From Anaerolineae bacterium (lineage in GTDB: Bacteria > Chloroflexota > Anaerolineae > B4-G1), in contig JAUXFI010000023.1 of assembly GCA_030620125.1 (NCBI GenBank), forward strand, positions 1 through 15,145: a stretch of 15,145 bases of DNA, given 5' to 3'. Shown one piece after another: positions 13,853-15,145 of this stretch; position 1 is the stretch's first letter, and each line of letters starts with the position of its first letter. The translations under genes and the position numbers were made by a program. The notes below the pieces were generated by a model. It saw nothing but the letters and a program-made list of their open reading frames with translations. It was not told the origin of the DNA and searched no databases.

Positions 13853-14149
13853 TACAACAAATCGTCGTAAAGGCTGTGACGGAGAAGAGTAAGCGGAGGG
13901 AGACCGCCAGGGATGCGGGGCCGTGGACTGAGAGCCTCGCTCGGAGGAAGCCCGCCAAAGTTCGCTCCCGAGCCGACGGGTGAAACCGGATGGCAAGTAG
14001 CCCGCTCCGCAGGCCCAGCGTTAACGGGCAGCCGATCGCGCTTACGGGCACTGTCGGTGGAATGAGAGGGCCGGCGTGGCCGGTCAAGCGAGGTGGTACC
14101 GCGGGAGTGTTGCGCTCTCGTCCTCAAGGGACGAGGGCGTTTGTTGTTC
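13853..14149 (+). promoter_or_regulatory. T-box riboswitch leader, Phe-specific (UUC specifier)
   Basis: This leader senses uncharged tRNA-Phe and lets transcription continue into pheS when phenylalanyl-tRNA is short. The diagnostic 14-nt T-box AGGTGGTACCGCGG lies at 14091-14104; its TGGT bulge pairs with an ACCA tRNA end (discriminator A). The 5' part shows Stem I marks: AGTA of the S-turn at 13888-13891, an AGGGA apical motif near 13909, and the 3' side AAAG-TTC-GCTCCCGAGC, in which TTC (13961-13963) is in the specifier position. A GC-rich hairpin near 14069-14083 fits Stem III. The specifier matches the downstream phenylalanyl-tRNA synthetase. The exact Stem I and II pairing was not folded by computer. 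Confidence 0.92.
14113..14148 (+). terminator. T-box intrinsic terminator
   Basis: CGCTCTCGTCC (14113-14123) pairs with GGACGAGGGCG (14129-14139), 11 bp with one U-G pair, loop TCAAG, followed by TTTGTTGTT. Its left arm competes with the antiterminator, where AGCG just before the T-box can pair with CGCT at 14113-14116. Confidence 0.88.
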
Positions 14150-14180
14150 TGGATACTCAATACTGGATGGGGGGATGCCG

Positions 14181-15145
14181 ATGCTCGATCAATTGAGCCA
14201 ATTGGAAAAGCAAGCCCTTGCTGCGCTGGAAGAAGTAAAAGACAGTGATACACTAACCGACTGGCACCGGCGCTACCTGGGCAAGAAAGGCGCGCTGACG
14301 CTGCTGCTGCGCTCAGTCGGGGAACTGCCAAAGGAGGAACGCCCGGCCTTTGGACGGGCCGCCAACCAAACCAAGACGACGCTGGAGGCAACCTACGAAG
14401 CCCACGCTAAAGCACTGCGCCAGGGGGAGATGCAGCACGAACTGGAAAAAAGCGCGATTGACGTTACCTTGCCGGGCCGTCCTGTTGGCCCCGGTCACCT
14501 GCACATCACCACCCAGACGCTGCGCCAGATTTACGCCATCTTTGCCGCGATGGGCTTCCAGGTCTACGAGTCGCCCGACGTCGAGAGCGACGAACTGAAC
14601 TTTGGGCTGCTCAACATGCCGCCCGATCACCCGGCCCGCGATATGTGGGATACCTTCTGGATCAGCGACGGAGTGCTGCTGCGCACGCACACCTCGCCGG
14701 GGCAGATTCGGGTGATGCGCGAGCGCCACCCCGAGCCCATCCGCGTCATCCTGCCCGGCAAGTGCTACCGCTACGAGCAGATCAGCGCCCGCTCCGAGCA
14801 CCAGTTCTACCAGGTGGAGGGGCTGGCGGTGGGGCGCGCTATCACGCTGACCGACCTGATCGGCACGCTGACCGAGTTCGCCCGCCGCTTCTACGGGCCG
14901 GAGCGCCGCATTCGCATTCGCGGCTCCTACTTCCCCTTCACCGAGCCCAGCATTGAGGCGGACATGGACTGCATCCTGTGTGATGGGGAAGGCTGCCGGG
15001 TGTGCAAGTACTCTGGCTGGCTGGAAATCGGTGGCGCGGGGATGGTGCGTCCGGTCGTGCTGCAAAACGGCGGCTACGACCCCGACGAGTGGAGCGGCTT
15101 CGCCTTCGGCTTCGGCGTCGAGCGGCCAGCGATGGTCAAGTACGG
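14181..15145 (+). CDS. pheS: phenylalanyl-tRNA synthetase alpha subunit (3' partial)
   Basis: 321 codons are visible; the family is about 340 residues, so only the last few are outside. Start ATG 14181 has GGGGGG 6 nt upstream; ATG 14175 directly abuts that sequence. The N-terminal 85 residues are the helical coiled-coil arm (HRRYLGKKGALTLLLRSV). The class II catalytic core has DHPARDMWDTFW, LLRTHTSPGQ (from about 166), CYRYEQISARSEHQFYQVEG, IRGSYFPFTEPSIEAD, GWLEIGGAGMVRPVVL and motif 3 GFAFGFGVERPAMVKYG (306 onward). PheS with PheT charges tRNA-Phe; pheT is expected just downstream. Cysteines C264, C267, C272 and C275 form a possible zinc knuckle seen in a subset of bacterial PheS. Expression should be controlled by the T-box leader directly upstream. 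Confidence 0.97.
   Translation, partial: MLDQLSQLEKQALAALEEVKDSDTLTDWHRRYLGKKGALTLLLRSVGELPKEERPAFGRAANQTKTTLEATYEAHAKALRQGEMQHELEKSAIDVTLPGRPVGPGHLHITTQTLRQIYAIFAAMGFQVYESPDVESDELNFGLLNMPPDHPARDMWDTFWISDGVLLRTHTSPGQIRVMRERHPEPIRVILPGKCYRYEQISARSEHQFYQVEGLAVGRAITLTDLIGTLTEFARRFYGPERRIRIRGSYFPFTEPSIEADMDCILCDGEGCRVCKYSGWLEIGGAGMVRPVVLQNGGYDPDEWSGFAFGFGVERPAMVKY

Noticed and set aside
14313..15065. Minus-strand open frame of 250 codons
   Set aside because: It is the antisense shadow of pheS, whose catalytic motifs are complete in the plus frame.

Overview
The window looks like a GC-rich chromosome segment from an uncultured-type member of the Chloroflexota (Anaerolineae-like). This rests on gene style, not on a marker gene: an Rhs protein with the local NRYSYVLGNPLRYTDPSG core; polytopic GT-C proteins carrying C-terminal beta-sandwich modules of the GY...PGG...LTLYWRA...VFAHL type; a DUF11 surface protein with a YLPII segment; and a T-box in front of pheS. 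The phylum call is an inference.

Layout. (1) 2-1569, plus strand: the 3' end of an Rhs-repeat gene (open at the left edge) and a small lipoprotein gene just behind it, arranged like a polymorphic toxin with its partner. (2) 1570-1799: a convergent intergenic gap with an inverted repeat. (3) 1800-9936, minus strand: one compact run of genes with overlaps or gaps of 18 bp or less, transcribed right to left: a GT39-like glycosyltransferase, a tiny domain-tail remnant, a YfhO-family protein, a second GT-C protein, a UPF0104/MprF-type flippase-like membrane protein and a MazG-like pyrophosphohydrolase. Together they suggest lipid-linked sugar transfer to a surface glycan or glycolipid; MazG may only be a passenger. 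(4) 9929-10276: a decayed fragment of another GT-C gene, split by a 105-bp palindromic MITE-like element. (5) 10286-12112, minus strand: a secreted DUF11/fibronectin-like/lectin-like surface protein with its own canonical promoter. (6) 12356-13782, plus strand: hypA, hypB and hypC, the nickel-insertion and HypC chaperone part of [NiFe]-hydrogenase maturation. (7) 13818-15145, plus strand: a sigma70-type promoter, a complete T-box leader with a Phe (UUC) specifier and terminator, and pheS running off the right edge.

The most unusual theme is how repeat-rich the surface-glycan operon is. All three GT-C genes hold in-frame short tandem arrays of 7- or 8-bp units, mostly in loops between membrane segments. 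One 7-bp array lies at the extreme 5' end of a gene, where a change of one unit would shift the frame. The same gene carries two inverted copies of a GC-rich palindrome, each in the linker before a beta-sandwich module. The micro-ORF remnant and the split pseudogene show that these GT-C genes have been duplicated and eroded here. No complete new defence or mobile system is visible.
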